Assembly (NCBI GenBank): GCA_023255355.1
Contig: JALRIU010000218.1
Coordinates: 1 to 11,273, forward strand
Direction of reading: 5' to 3'
Source of the DNA: Pseudomonadales bacterium
GTDB taxonomy: Bacteria > Pseudomonadota > Gammaproteobacteria > Pseudomonadales > JAHEIH01
DNA: 11,273 nt
The first letter of the stretch is position 1. Every line of letters starts with the position of its first letter. Both the position numbers and the translations under genes were made by a program. Under the pieces are notes generated by a model. The model searched no databases and was not told where the DNA came from. It saw only the letters and a list, made by a program, of their open reading frames with translations. Positions 1 through 6,528 of this stretch are shown piece after piece.

Positions 1-1047
1 ATTAAATTGCGTTTGCTTGAGCCACCCTGAGGTTTTTTCAATATCTACACCCAAAATCAAACGACTGTTATCATAATTTAAATACCATGCTGATTGAACC
101 CCAACGCTTGATTGGCCATTTTGTTCGAGCGGTGCACCGGGCAAGAAATGTTGTAAAAAATCCATCTTGCTATAACGGGCATAGGGTGTGACTACCCAGC
201 TATTTGAGCCACTTTCACCTTCAAATCGGCTCCACAGGCGAGTGGCTTTCGCATCACGGTAAGCTTCAGGGTTAGGATTGCTCTCACTTATCGCAGTGCT
301 TTTATAAGCTTCAAAGCCTTGAATGTAACCTGCCGTCTCTTGGTTGAGATTGATACTAGTGAAACCTGTAGTGATATTTATATCATTGAAATCGGTGCGC
401 CATTTGGCACTGACCTTTTGTTGATCAACACCTGCGTCATCTCTAAATGAATCGGCATGACTGCCGGTGAAGGCAACGGCGAATTCATCATTACCCCACG
501 CATATTTAAGTTTTTGGTGATTGTCGGGGCCTGCTTCTAATTGCAAAACGGCTGATCGGTTAAAAGCCGCTGGCGCAATAACGTTGATAACACCGTGCAT
601 TGCGTTAGAACCATACAAGGCATTGCCAGGTCCGCGAATCACTTCGATAGAACTGGCTTGTTCGCTGTGGGCTTCAAACAGTTCGTTAACGTTACAAAAA
701 CCTGCAGGTCGAAGCGCAATTCCATCTTCAGCCATCAAAAAACTACCGCAAGCACCCGTGCCGGAAAGTACCGGTGAGCGAATCGCAGGCAAATACTCTT
801 GGCCGTCATTACGGTTCATGTTCACGCCAGGGATTTTGACGAGTAATTGCTGAATATGTTGATGTGCTTGCGCTTTGATGGCTTGTTCATCAAGCGATGC
901 CTGATTACCAACAATTGTGGTTGAATCTTCGGAAATCCGCGCGGCTGATACGAAAACTTCTTCTAATGGAGAGCTGTCTGCAAGTACAAGTGGAGATAGA
1001 CTTGAAATGAAAAGCGATGATATAGCGAATGTGAATTTTTTAGACAT
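1..1047 (-). CDS. TonB-dependent outer-membrane receptor, N-terminal part (cut by window edge)
   Basis: This frame is open on the minus strand for 349 codons from an ATG at 1047 to the window edge, so the C-terminal barrel is missing. Residues 1-23 look like a Sec signal peptide (MSKK, a hydrophobic stretch, then VLA before D24). A TonB-box-like EEVFVSA follows at 29-35. Residues about 40-160 form a plug domain: LLVKIPGV at 68-75 and IEVIRGPGNALYGSNAMHG around 134-152 are the classic plug signatures. The rest reads as alternating beta strands of the barrel. Known family role: TonB/ExbBD-driven import of a scarce ligand across the outer membrane. The ligand cannot be told from the sequence, and no siderophore- or cobalamin-specific neighbour is visible. 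The plug carries two cysteines (C100 and C118) in GACGSF and GFCNV, which could form a disulfide-closed loop. The gene is monocistronic as far as can be seen, with its own promoter. Confidence 0.93.
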   Translation of the reverse strand, partial: MSKKFTFAISSLFISSLSPLVLADSSPLEEVFVSAARISEDSTTIVGNQASLDEQAIKAQAHQHIQQLLVKIPGVNMNRNDGQEYLPAIRSPVLSGTGACGSFLMAEDGIALRPAGFCNVNELFEAHSEQASSIEVIRGPGNALYGSNAMHGVINVIAPAAFNRSAVLQLEAGPDNHQKLKYAWGNDEFAVAFTGSHADSFRDDAGVDQQKVSAKWRTDFNDINITTGFTSINLNQETAGYIQGFEAYKSTAISESNPNPEAYRDAKATRLWSRFEGESGSNSWVVTPYARYSKMDFLQHFLPGAPLEQNGQSSVGVQSAWYLNYDNSRLILGVDIEKTSGWLKQTQFN

Positions 1048-1096
1048 GAGCTCGTATTACTTAAATTAGAAATGATGAATATTAAAACGACTGACC

Positions 1097-1124
1097 TTTA
1101 TACAGTACTTACGATAAAAAACAA
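1097..1124 (-). promoter_or_regulatory. Candidate sigma70 promoter of the TonB-dependent receptor
   Basis: Read on the minus strand, TTGTTT (1119-1124) and TATAAA (1097-1102) are separated by 16 bp. They lie about 50 bp before the receptor ATG. The -10 matches the consensus at 5 of 6 positions and the -35 is weaker. The resulting leader of roughly 40 nt is too short for a cobalamin riboswitch, and I see no convincing Fur box. This is pattern matching only. Confidence 0.5.
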
Positions 1125-1190
1125 TGATAGGGGTTAAATTTATAAAAGATTTTTGATTGGGAAATATTGGTCGCTAGTCCCTAGTTATCA

Positions 1191-1269
1191 TCGCCGTCTA
1201 AAGCCGTCTCCCACATTTTGTGGTGGCATGATTTTCATCTTTTGTGTGGGAGGCGGCTTTAGCCGGCGA
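1191..1269. repeat. Inverted pair of REP-like sequences (BIME-like)
   Basis: The left arm (1191-1215) and right arm (1245-1269) are 25-bp inverted copies with two mismatches, separated by 29 bp. The right arm begins TGTGGGAGGCGGCTTTAGCC and contains its own small stem (CGGCT/AGCCG around TT). That is the head-plus-hairpin layout of REP elements of Pseudomonas-type bacteria (TGTGGGAGC...). Such elements are mobilised by RAYT tyrosine transposases. No RAYT gene is in this window, so the pair would be non-autonomous. The family name is inferred from resemblance. Confidence 0.7.
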
Positions 1270-1346
1270 CAAATATTTTATTCAGAGATGTTGTACAGAT
1301 ATGCAGTAATTACATCAGCCACTTTTATGACTTCTTTTAAAACATT

Positions 1347-1438
1347 TCGTCATCCCGTGGAGCAAAGCGAGCACGGGATCTTAAAAACTGACCATAGTTA
1401 TCAGAGATACCGGATACGCTTCGCGTTCCGGCAAGACA
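1347..1438. repeat. Two inverted hairpin repeats of a GTCATCCC...GGGATCT type
   Basis: Hairpin one pairs ATCCCGTG (1352-1359) with CACGGGAT (1372-1379) over a 12-nt loop. Hairpin two pairs CCGGA-T-ACGC (1410-1419) with GCGTTCCGG (1423-1431), with one bulged T. Read outward-in on opposite strands, the two share the same plan: GTC, two bases, CC, then a loop with GCAAAGCG or GCGAAGCG, then GG, one base, ATCT. This suggests two diverged copies of one short dispersed repeat in inverted orientation. They differ clearly from the REP pair just upstream. They could act as transcript-end or mRNA-stability hairpins downstream of cysE. Confidence 0.6.
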
Positions 1439-1477
1439 ATGTTGGATGTTTTTAAATATGATTATGGCCAATAGCCA

Positions 1478-2284
1478 CTAATCATCACAGCCATCACAAC
1501 TCAATTGATGATTCATATCTAGCGCAGGTTGCTCGCTTGTTGGGTGACCCACTAATTTTGCAGGTACCCCTGCTGCAGTTGAGTGAGCCGGAATATCTTT
1601 AAGCACGACACTGCCTGCACCAATTTTAGCGCCCTCGCCGATATGAATATTCCCGAGGATTTTTGCGCCACAACTAATCAGTACGCCATCGGCAACCTTA
1701 GGATGGCGGTCACCGTGCACTTTACCAGTACCACCCAAGGTCACTTCTTGCATGATGGAGACATTGTTACCAATCACACAGGTTTCACCGATAACAACGC
1801 CGGTGGCATGATCGATCATAATGCCGTGACCAATTTTTGCAGCAGGGTGAATATCAACCCCAAAGACAGTTGATATACGGTTTTGGAAAAACAGCGCCAA
1901 GCTTTCACGGCCTTTCTGCCACAGCCAGTGGGCGACACGATGGGCTTGTAGGGCGTGGAATCCTTTAAAGTAGAGCAGGGGAATAGACAGTGCATCACAG
2001 GCTGAATCGCGATCCATAACGGCCTGAAGATCGGCGCGCACTGAGGCACCAATCGATGGATCGTCTTTGAAGGCTTCTTCCATGACTTCGCGTAACAGCA
2101 TTGCTGGTGCAGTGCTGCTGTCGAGTTTGTTAGCTAAATGAAAGCTTAGTGCACCTTCTAAACTATGATGGTTCAGAATGGTTGCGTGTAAAAAACTAGC
2201 GAGGATCGGTTCTTTAACCGCTTCTCTGATCGTTTCTTCACGAATAGTTTGCCAAATTGTGTCTAATTGGACTGCGTTGTTCAT
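1478..2284 (-). CDS. cysE: Serine O-acetyltransferase
   Basis: The enzyme transfers acetyl from acetyl-CoA to L-serine, giving O-acetylserine for cysteine synthesis in the cytoplasm. At 268 residues it matches the enterobacterial enzyme (about 273). Residues 1-140 are the helical N-terminal domain, ending in the HRVAHWLW region. Residues 141-246 are a left-handed beta helix of hexapeptide repeats (IGHGIM, IGETCV, IGNNVS, IGEGAK, IGAGSV). The catalytic and substrate residues are visible as D93, D144, D158-H159 and H194, one position higher than in E. coli. The tail is odd: it ends in SCDGCDD with a C-x-x-C pair. It does not end in the isoleucine that docks into cysteine synthase CysK in the classic complex. 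AAGGG lies about 10 nt before the ATG. Probably transcribed from its own promoter at 2312-2340. Confidence 0.96.
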   Translation of the reverse strand: MNNAVQLDTIWQTIREETIREAVKEPILASFLHATILNHHSLEGALSFHLANKLDSSTAPAMLLREVMEEAFKDDPSIGASVRADLQAVMDRDSACDALSIPLLYFKGFHALQAHRVAHWLWQKGRESLALFFQNRISTVFGVDIHPAAKIGHGIMIDHATGVVIGETCVIGNNVSIMQEVTLGGTGKVHGDRHPKVADGVLISCGAKILGNIHIGEGAKIGAGSVVLKDIPAHSTAAGVPAKLVGHPTSEQPALDMNHQLSCDGCDD

Positions 2285-2311
2285 AGCCTAGGCCCTTGTA
2301 TCGATGCCAAT

Positions 2312-2340
2312 ATTGTATGCGCTTGCAGTGCTTCACGCAA
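2312..2340 (-). promoter_or_regulatory. Candidate sigma70 promoter of cysE
   Basis: On the minus strand, TTGCGT (2335-2340) and TACAAT (2312-2317) are spaced by exactly 17 bp. The -10 matches the consensus at 5 of 6 positions. It lies in the 59-bp gap between srkA and cysE, giving a leader of about 20 nt. This suggests that cysE can be expressed independently of the upstream mod-srkA genes. No known cysteine-specific operator is recognised. Confidence 0.55.
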
Positions 2341-2343
2341 AGT

Positions 2344-3321
2344 CTAGAAGAGTTTTAATGGCTCGCTTTGTAGTGCATTGATTTGTTCGCGCAGTTCCAA
2401 GATATGATCAGACCAGTAACGCGGTTGGTTAAACCAAGGAAAATGCATCGGAAAAGCAGGGTCATCCCATCTTTTTGCTAGCCATCCAGCATAGTGAATC
2501 AGTCGCATCGTTCGAAGGGTTTCTATCGCAGAGATTTGTTGTATTGGAAAATCGTTGAATTCGTTGTAACCCTCGGCAATTTCTGCAAGTTGCAGACAAC
2601 GCTGGCTATAGTCTCCAGATAAAAGCATCCACAAGTCCTGAATTGCAGGGCCATTAATACAATCATCAAAATCGACAAAGTGGGCGATTTCGTCGCGGTA
2701 CAAAATATTTCCGGGGTGGCAATCGCCGTGAAGTCGGATGACAGGCTGTGGGTTTAAAGATTGCCAGCCCTCCTGAATCAAGGGTAATAAATCACGAATA
2801 ATGCTCTGGTAAACGGTGCGAAGCTCACTCGGTACAAAATGTTGTAAAAGGTACTCGCTGTTATGCTGAACCCATTGTTCCAAATTTAATTGTATGCGGT
2901 GGCTGAAGGTACGCTTTTTGCCCACTTGATGAATGCGGCCAATAAAACTACCAAGGTTATACAAATCATCAAGATTATCTAATTCTGGAGCATGCCCGCC
3001 GCGTCGTTCGAATATAGAAAATCGAAATCCTTCATAATCGTGGAGGGTCTTGCCATCTATTTGCATGGGCGGTACGCATGCAATCTCCGCGGCCTGTAAT
3101 TCCATCGTAAAGGCATGTTCTTCAAGAATCTGTTCATTGCTCCAGCGCTCTGGGCGGTAGAACTTAGCAATGATTGGCGTAGCGTCATCAATACCGACTT
3201 GGTAAACCCGATTTTCATAACTGTTGAGCGCGATGATGCGAGCATCGCTCAATAAGTCCAGTGACTCAACAGCATTGATGACAGCATCTGGGGTGAGTTT
3301 TTCGTAGGCGTGTCCCGTCAT
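2344..3321 (-). CDS. srkA: Stress response kinase A (SrkA/YihE/RdoA family)
   Basis: This is a 325-residue member of the aminoglycoside-phosphotransferase-like kinase fold, close in length to E. coli SrkA (328). The N-lobe carries ENRVYQVG (36-43) and a likely ATP-contacting lysine, K53, in KFYRPERW. The catalytic loop is LHGDCHPGN at 197-205, with D200 as probable base and N205 binding metal. FVDFDD at 215-220 supplies the metal-binding D217. Known family role: a Ser/Thr protein kinase that in E. coli protects cells from stress-induced death, in the Cpx regulon upstream of dsbA. Here the neighbour is different: the start overlaps the modC stop in TAATG. It has no obvious Shine-Dalgarno sequence, so translation is probably coupled to modC. 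Its substrate in this organism is unknown. Confidence 0.92.
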   Translation of the reverse strand: MTGHAYEKLTPDAVINAVESLDLLSDARIIALNSYENRVYQVGIDDATPIIAKFYRPERWSNEQILEEHAFTMELQAAEIACVPPMQIDGKTLHDYEGFRFSIFERRGGHAPELDNLDDLYNLGSFIGRIHQVGKKRTFSHRIQLNLEQWVQHNSEYLLQHFVPSELRTVYQSIIRDLLPLIQEGWQSLNPQPVIRLHGDCHPGNILYRDEIAHFVDFDDCINGPAIQDLWMLLSGDYSQRCLQLAEIAEGYNEFNDFPIQQISAIETLRTMRLIHYAGWLAKRWDDPAFPMHFPWFNQPRYWSDHILELREQINALQSEPLKLF

Positions 3322-4385
3322 TATCGCATCAACGCTATCGATTTAACTTGGGCAAACACCCGTTCGCCAACGTTGAGTTGAAGATCATGTAGGGATTTCA
3401 ATGTTATCCTCGCGATTAGCGATTGGTCTGCAAAGCTAAGTTTTATCATGGCAAATGCATCGTATGCTTGGATGCCACTGATATTGACATCTAAACAATT
3501 CAATATGCTGCTCTGCTGTGGTTTGTGGCGTGTAATACTGATGTCTCTAGCAGCAATGTGAAGTCGAATATTGGCCCCTAGCGTCTGATCCAAATGTGGG
3601 ATATAGATAGGTTGTCCAGCAATATCAAGAACGGCAAGTTGAAAGTCGGTTAAAGCATGATCATATTGCCCAATGATAATTGCACCACTGTCTTCTTGAT
3701 GGCACAGCCCGCTATCGAGTTCGCTACTTAATTGAATGGCATTGCCATGGCGATGCAGATTGCCCGTCTCATCAAGCAGGATAAGGTCATCTGCTAAAAA
3801 CGCCACCTCTTCTAGTTGGTGGGTCACAAAGATAACAGGACATTGATACGTTTCATGATAATCAAGAACGGTCTGCAAAATTTCTCGTCGAGCATTTTTA
3901 TCTAGCGATGACACAGCCTCATCGAGCAGCAATAACTGTGGCTTGGCAAATAACGTTCTAGCGATAGCAACTCGTTGGCGTTGCCCGCCAGATAATAGAT
4001 CGGTATGTCGATCAAGCCATTCAGGCATGATGCCAAGTTTTTTGAGTAGCGCCTCAAGTTCAGACTGACTAAGACAGTCTTGTTTGAAGGATTTTGCAAA
4101 ACGAATATTGTCCAACACGCTTAAATGTGGGAACAGTTCGCTATCCTGGAACACCATGCCAACATTGCGCTGATGACTTGCAAGGTTTTGATGAGGTGTT
4201 TGCCAGACCTGTTGTTTAAAAGCAAGCTGGCTGCCTTTTGGTAAAGGTCTTAGCCCAGCAATTTGCTGCAAAAGATGCGTTTTTCCAATGCCCGAATCGC
4301 CAAATATTGCACTAATCCCAGGGCCAAAATTTATCTCTAAGGCGGCAAAGTTTCCGTCTTTTGGGCGCGAAAGACTAAGCGACAT
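3321..4385 (-). CDS. modC: Molybdate ABC transporter, ATP-binding subunit
   Basis: This is the ATPase that powers molybdate import with ModA and ModB. Residues 1-210 form the nucleotide-binding domain: Walker A GDSGIGKT (29-36), Q-loop Q80 in VFQD, signature LSGGQ (131-135), Walker B LLLLDE (151-156) and switch H189 in VTHQLEE. Residues about 290-352 form a C-terminal MOP/TOBE domain (SSILNCLDV onward). This domain binds molybdate and separates ModC from generic ABC ATPases. The length of 354 is normal for ModC. The ATG at 4385 lies within the modB end (11-bp overlap) and follows GAGG with an 8-nt spacing. The stop overlaps the srkA start (TAATG). It could act on tungstate as well, which the sequence cannot decide. 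Confidence 0.96.
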   Translation of the reverse strand: MSLSLSRPKDGNFAALEINFGPGISAIFGDSGIGKTHLLQQIAGLRPLPKGSQLAFKQQVWQTPHQNLASHQRNVGMVFQDSELFPHLSVLDNIRFAKSFKQDCLSQSELEALLKKLGIMPEWLDRHTDLLSGGQRQRVAIARTLFAKPQLLLLDEAVSSLDKNARREILQTVLDYHETYQCPVIFVTHQLEEVAFLADDLILLDETGNLHRHGNAIQLSSELDSGLCHQEDSGAIIIGQYDHALTDFQLAVLDIAGQPIYIPHLDQTLGANIRLHIAARDISITRHKPQQSSILNCLDVNISGIQAYDAFAMIKLSFADQSLIARITLKSLHDLQLNVGERVFAQVKSIALMR

Positions 4386-5061
4386 GCTGACTACCTCGGC
4401 GATATCGCAAGCTGTAAACGGCGGTAAGCATTAGCACAGAAATACCGAGTAAAACGAGTGCATACTGATTTGCAGCTTGGTAATTTAGCATTTCAACCTG
4501 TTGGTAAAGGGCAATCGACATAACCTGCGTTTCGCCAGGGATGTTTCCGCCAATCATTAGTACAACGCCAAATTCACCGATAGTATGCGCAAACCCCATT
4601 ACCCCAGCGCTGATGATGGAGGTTTTAGCCATAGGTAAAGCAACGGATACAAAGCGTTGTCGACGCGTACAGCCGAGTGATGTTGCGGCATTGAGCAATG
4701 TCTCAGGGATATGCTGAAAACTTGCTATAAGAGGCTGAAACACAAACGGTGCAGAGTAGATTATCGAGGCGATGACCAAGGCTTCAAAGCTAAAGGCCAA
4801 GCGTTGATCGAACATATCCATCCATAATTTACCAAGCAAGCTATCAGGCGCAAAACCAATCAATAAATAAAAACCCAGTACGCTAGGTGGCAGGACCAAT
4901 GGCAGGGCAATGAGGGCTTCAATAAATGGCCGCCAGCGGGCGTTGCTGCGAGCTATTTTCCAAGCTAGCGGAATGGCGATTAGCAATAAGATGATACTGG
5001 TAATCGCTGCCAGTTGTATCGTCAGGCCTAAGGTTTGCCAAAACAGTGAGTTTGCCATCAT
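4375..5061 (-). CDS. modB: Molybdate ABC transporter, permease subunit
   Basis: This 228-residue inner-membrane channel subunit, a dimer in the family, passes molybdate from ModA to the cytoplasm. Five hydrophobic helices are visible at about 11-33, 47-70, 91-113, 146-170 and 199-217. The EAA-type coupling loop that contacts ModC is NAATSLGCTRRQRFVSVALP (124-143). GEFGVVLMIGGNIPGETQ (162-179) is characteristic of ModB. The start ATG at 5061 overlaps the modA stop (TAATG), and a second ATG follows at 5058. There is only a weak ribosome site, so translation is probably coupled to modA. Confidence 0.96.
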   Translation of the reverse strand: MMANSLFWQTLGLTIQLAAITSIILLLIAIPLAWKIARSNARWRPFIEALIALPLVLPPSVLGFYLLIGFAPDSLLGKLWMDMFDQRLAFSFEALVIASIIYSAPFVFQPLIASFQHIPETLLNAATSLGCTRRQRFVSVALPMAKTSIISAGVMGFAHTIGEFGVVLMIGGNIPGETQVMSIALYQQVEMLNYQAANQYALVLLGISVLMLTAVYSLRYRRGSQHVA

Positions 5062-5747
5062 TACTCTATGCCATATCCATTGGCGCTGATGATGTCTTTT
5101 GCGCGTTGAGATTGCAAGTAATCCCAGAAAGTCCGACTGGTGGGGGTGTCATTAAGCAAAATGCCAACTTGTTTGATTGGCTGATAAAGTTGCTCTGCAA
5201 TGGGCTGCCAAATAAATTGGGGTGCTAAATCACGTTGCGATAATGACACCAAGGCGGCATCAACACTGCCGCTCATAAGAAACCCCAAGGTTTGCCCGAC
5301 GCTATTTCCTATTGGGCCGCGTTGTGTAACGCCTTTTGTATTTAGAAAGTCGATTGCGGCCGTGCCATAGGGTGCAATCGCTGGGTTAGCAATTGCCAGT
5401 ATAACGGTATCTAACGCGTCGATATCGATGGGCTCTTTACTAGCTAGGGAAAGTTTGCCATAGGCGTAAGTCAGCCGTGGTTTTTGGTCATCAAGTTTGA
5501 CTGGGTAGTCGGCTTCGGCGCTCAAAAAAATATCAAAGGGTGCGCCATGGCGAATTTGTTGAAAGTGACTGCCGCTAGCGGCAGCACTAACCACGATTTC
5601 TGTAGTAGGAGCCAAAGCCTGGAAATCCTGTCTTAATTGCGCAAGTGTGTGTTCAAAATTGCTAGCAACAGCAATGTATAGCTTGTCCCCAGCGTGCGCT
5701 ATCGCGCTGAACAAGAACATGGCAAATAGTAGAGTAAGTTGCTGCAT
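5061..5747 (-). CDS. modA: Molybdate-binding periplasmic protein
   Basis: This is the periplasmic receptor that captures molybdate and delivers it to ModBC. Residues 1-19 form a short signal peptide (cleavage after AIAHA) whose start lacks lysine or arginine. The mature protein shows the ModA landmarks: VASNF (27-31), SGS (58-60) followed by FDIFLSAEAD, the AIANPAIAPYG hinge strand (118-128) and GNSVGQTLGF (147-156). At 228 residues it is at the short end of the family (E. coli has 257), with compact loops near 80-112. The start is well fixed: AAGGGGA lies 4 nt upstream and an in-frame TAA abuts the ATG. It is the first mod gene, 28 bp after comF. No ModE operator or molybdenum-cofactor riboswitch is recognised. 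Confidence 0.95.
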   Translation of the reverse strand: MQQLTLLFAMFLFSAIAHAGDKLYIAVASNFEHTLAQLRQDFQALAPTTEIVVSAAASGSHFQQIRHGAPFDIFLSAEADYPVKLDDQKPRLTYAYGKLSLASKEPIDIDALDTVILAIANPAIAPYGTAAIDFLNTKGVTQRGPIGNSVGQTLGFLMSGSVDAALVSLSQRDLAPQFIWQPIAEQLYQPIKQVGILLNDTPTSRTFWDYLQSQRAKDIISANGYGIE

Positions 5748-5775
5748 TTAATCCCCTTGGTTGAGGTGCAGTCTA

Positions 5776-6438
5776 TCATATAGCCGGTACCATACCACTA
5801 GGTGGAGTGCGCGCTAGACAGATCACATGCACGCTTTCGACACCATGATTCTTTAGTAAACGGCTCAACGCCTCAACGGTGGCGCCTGTTGTCATGACGT
5901 CGTCGACTAAGTTCACAGTCTTGGGCAGTTTTAAACCAGGTTTTATAGCAAAGCTATTGGCAAGATTGCGCCTTCGTTGCGCGGCGTTTAATCCTTTTTG
6001 GCTGTGATGGGCTACGGGGCAAATAAGTACATCGTTAATCTCGAGTTGCCATTGTCGGCTTAAGGTTTTTGCAAAATAATAAGACTGATTAAAACCTCTC
6101 TGACGTAATGCGCTCATGTGCATTGGAACATATAACAAAGGCGCGCGAGTAACCGGTGCGAGATCGGCAAATTGCTGACTTAGAAAACGCCCACAAACTT
6201 CATCGCCCGCTTTATAGCGTAACATTAGTGGATTAATTGGCGTAAGGTACAGTAAAGGACAGTTGGCGCTATCGTATGCGGGTGGTTTGTTGATGCATTG
6301 CCCACAAATGTGATCGTAAGTGCTTGCTAATGGTGTGGCGCAACGGCTACAGGCATGTTGATTCCAGGGTAAATCACGATAACAGTCAAAACACAATTGG
6401 CTTGATAGCGCGGTGGCATGGCAAAGGTAGCATTGCAT
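5776..6438 (-). CDS. comF: ComF-family phosphoribosyltransferase-like protein
   Basis: This 220-residue protein has an N-terminal double zinc ribbon: cysteine pairs C3/C6, C16/C19, C30/C33 and C45/C48. A type I phosphoribosyltransferase domain follows, with the family motif RQRGFNQS (112-119) and the PRPP loop VNLVDDVMTTGAT (175-187). Relatives are ComF in naturally competent bacteria and GntX/YhgH in E. coli. ComF is needed for uptake of single-stranded DNA, but its biochemical activity is not settled. Divergent placement next to bioB is a conserved arrangement in gammaproteobacteria, so position alone does not imply a role in biotin. The BirA operator lies just upstream of its start and could also affect it. 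It is probably the first gene of the comF-modABC-srkA transcript. Confidence 0.9.
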   Translation of the reverse strand: MQCYLCHATALSSQLCFDCYRDLPWNQHACSRCATPLASTYDHICGQCINKPPAYDSANCPLLYLTPINPLMLRYKAGDEVCGRFLSQQFADLAPVTRAPLLYVPMHMSALRQRGFNQSYYFAKTLSRQWQLEINDVLICPVAHHSQKGLNAAQRRRNLANSFAIKPGLKLPKTVNLVDDVMTTGATVEALSRLLKNHGVESVHVICLARTPPSGMVPAI

Positions 6439-6441
6439 GAT

Positions 6442-6474
6442 TAGTTAACCTTGCAGTCGCAATTTGGTTGACAG
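6442..6474. promoter_or_regulatory. BirA-type biotin operator
   Basis: TAGTTAACC (6442-6450) and GGTTGACAG (6466-6474) form an inverted repeat with a 15-bp spacer. Both half-sites fit xxGTxAACC, and each matches the classic TTGTAAACC half-site at 7 of 9 positions. The right half covers the -35 of the bioB promoter, so bound biotinyl-AMP-charged BirA would block transcription. This implies that the organism has a BirA with a DNA-binding domain, which is inference. Confidence 0.78.
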
Positions 6475-6495
6475 CTTGCTTGATGAGTTTAAAAT
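6468..6495 (+). promoter_or_regulatory. Sigma70 promoter of the bio operon
   Basis: A perfect TTGACA (6468-6473) and TAAAAT (6490-6495, 5 of 6) are separated by 16 bp, about 33 bp before the bioB ATG. The -35 lies inside the right half of the BirA operator, which is a good geometry for repression by biotin. Confidence 0.75.
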
Positions 6496-6528
6496 TAGCA
6501 TCCTTAATCCTTGTAAGTGAGACCTTCC

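Larger units (their letters stand above)
1048..1477. other. 430-bp non-coding region rich in hairpin repeats
   Basis: No convincing gene is seen here. The stretch lies between the receptor start and the cysE stop. It holds the receptor promoter, an inverted pair of REP-like sequences (1191-1215 and 1245-1269) and a second pair of hairpins (1352-1379 and 1410-1431). A short doubled CTAGT motif sits at 1174-1185 (CTAGTCCCTAGT). The remainder is AT-rich. No clear U-tract terminator for cysE is present; the hairpins may serve instead, which is inference. Confidence 0.7.

Noticed and set aside
521..853. Plus-strand open frames opposite the TonB-dependent receptor
   Set aside because: The minus strand encodes a clear signal peptide and plug domain across the same bases, so the plus-strand frames are shadows.
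1060..1090. Possible Fur box before the receptor (AATGATGAATATT)
   Set aside because: Too few matches to the 19-bp GATAATGATAATCATTATC consensus; an iron link cannot be supported.
1091..1106. LexA-like box CTGT...CAG near the receptor promoter
   Set aside because: Read on the minus strand, the second half is shifted by one base from CTGT-N8-ACAG, so it does not fit an SOS box.
1153..1455. Open frame of 100 codons on the plus strand in the receptor-cysE gap
   Set aside because: It runs straight through both inverted-repeat pairs, has no good ribosome site and shows no protein-like pattern; it is a by-product of repeat DNA.
1441..1477. Terminator just after cysE (TGGC/GCCA stem)
   Set aside because: Only a 4-bp stem and no run of Ts on the minus strand; the downstream repeats are better candidates.
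2286..2293. GCCTAGGC palindrome before cysE
   Set aside because: Eight bases of symmetry is expected by chance and matches no known operator.
5748..5800. modA promoter inside the comF end (TATGAT as -10)
   Set aside because: The -10 is good, but the element 17 bp upstream (ACCTAG) is far from a -35, so I do not call it.
6517..6528. GTG start at 6517 for bioB
   Set aside because: No ribosome site precedes it, it lies inside the likely Shine-Dalgarno of the ATG at 6529, and the shorter form matches E. coli residue numbering exactly.
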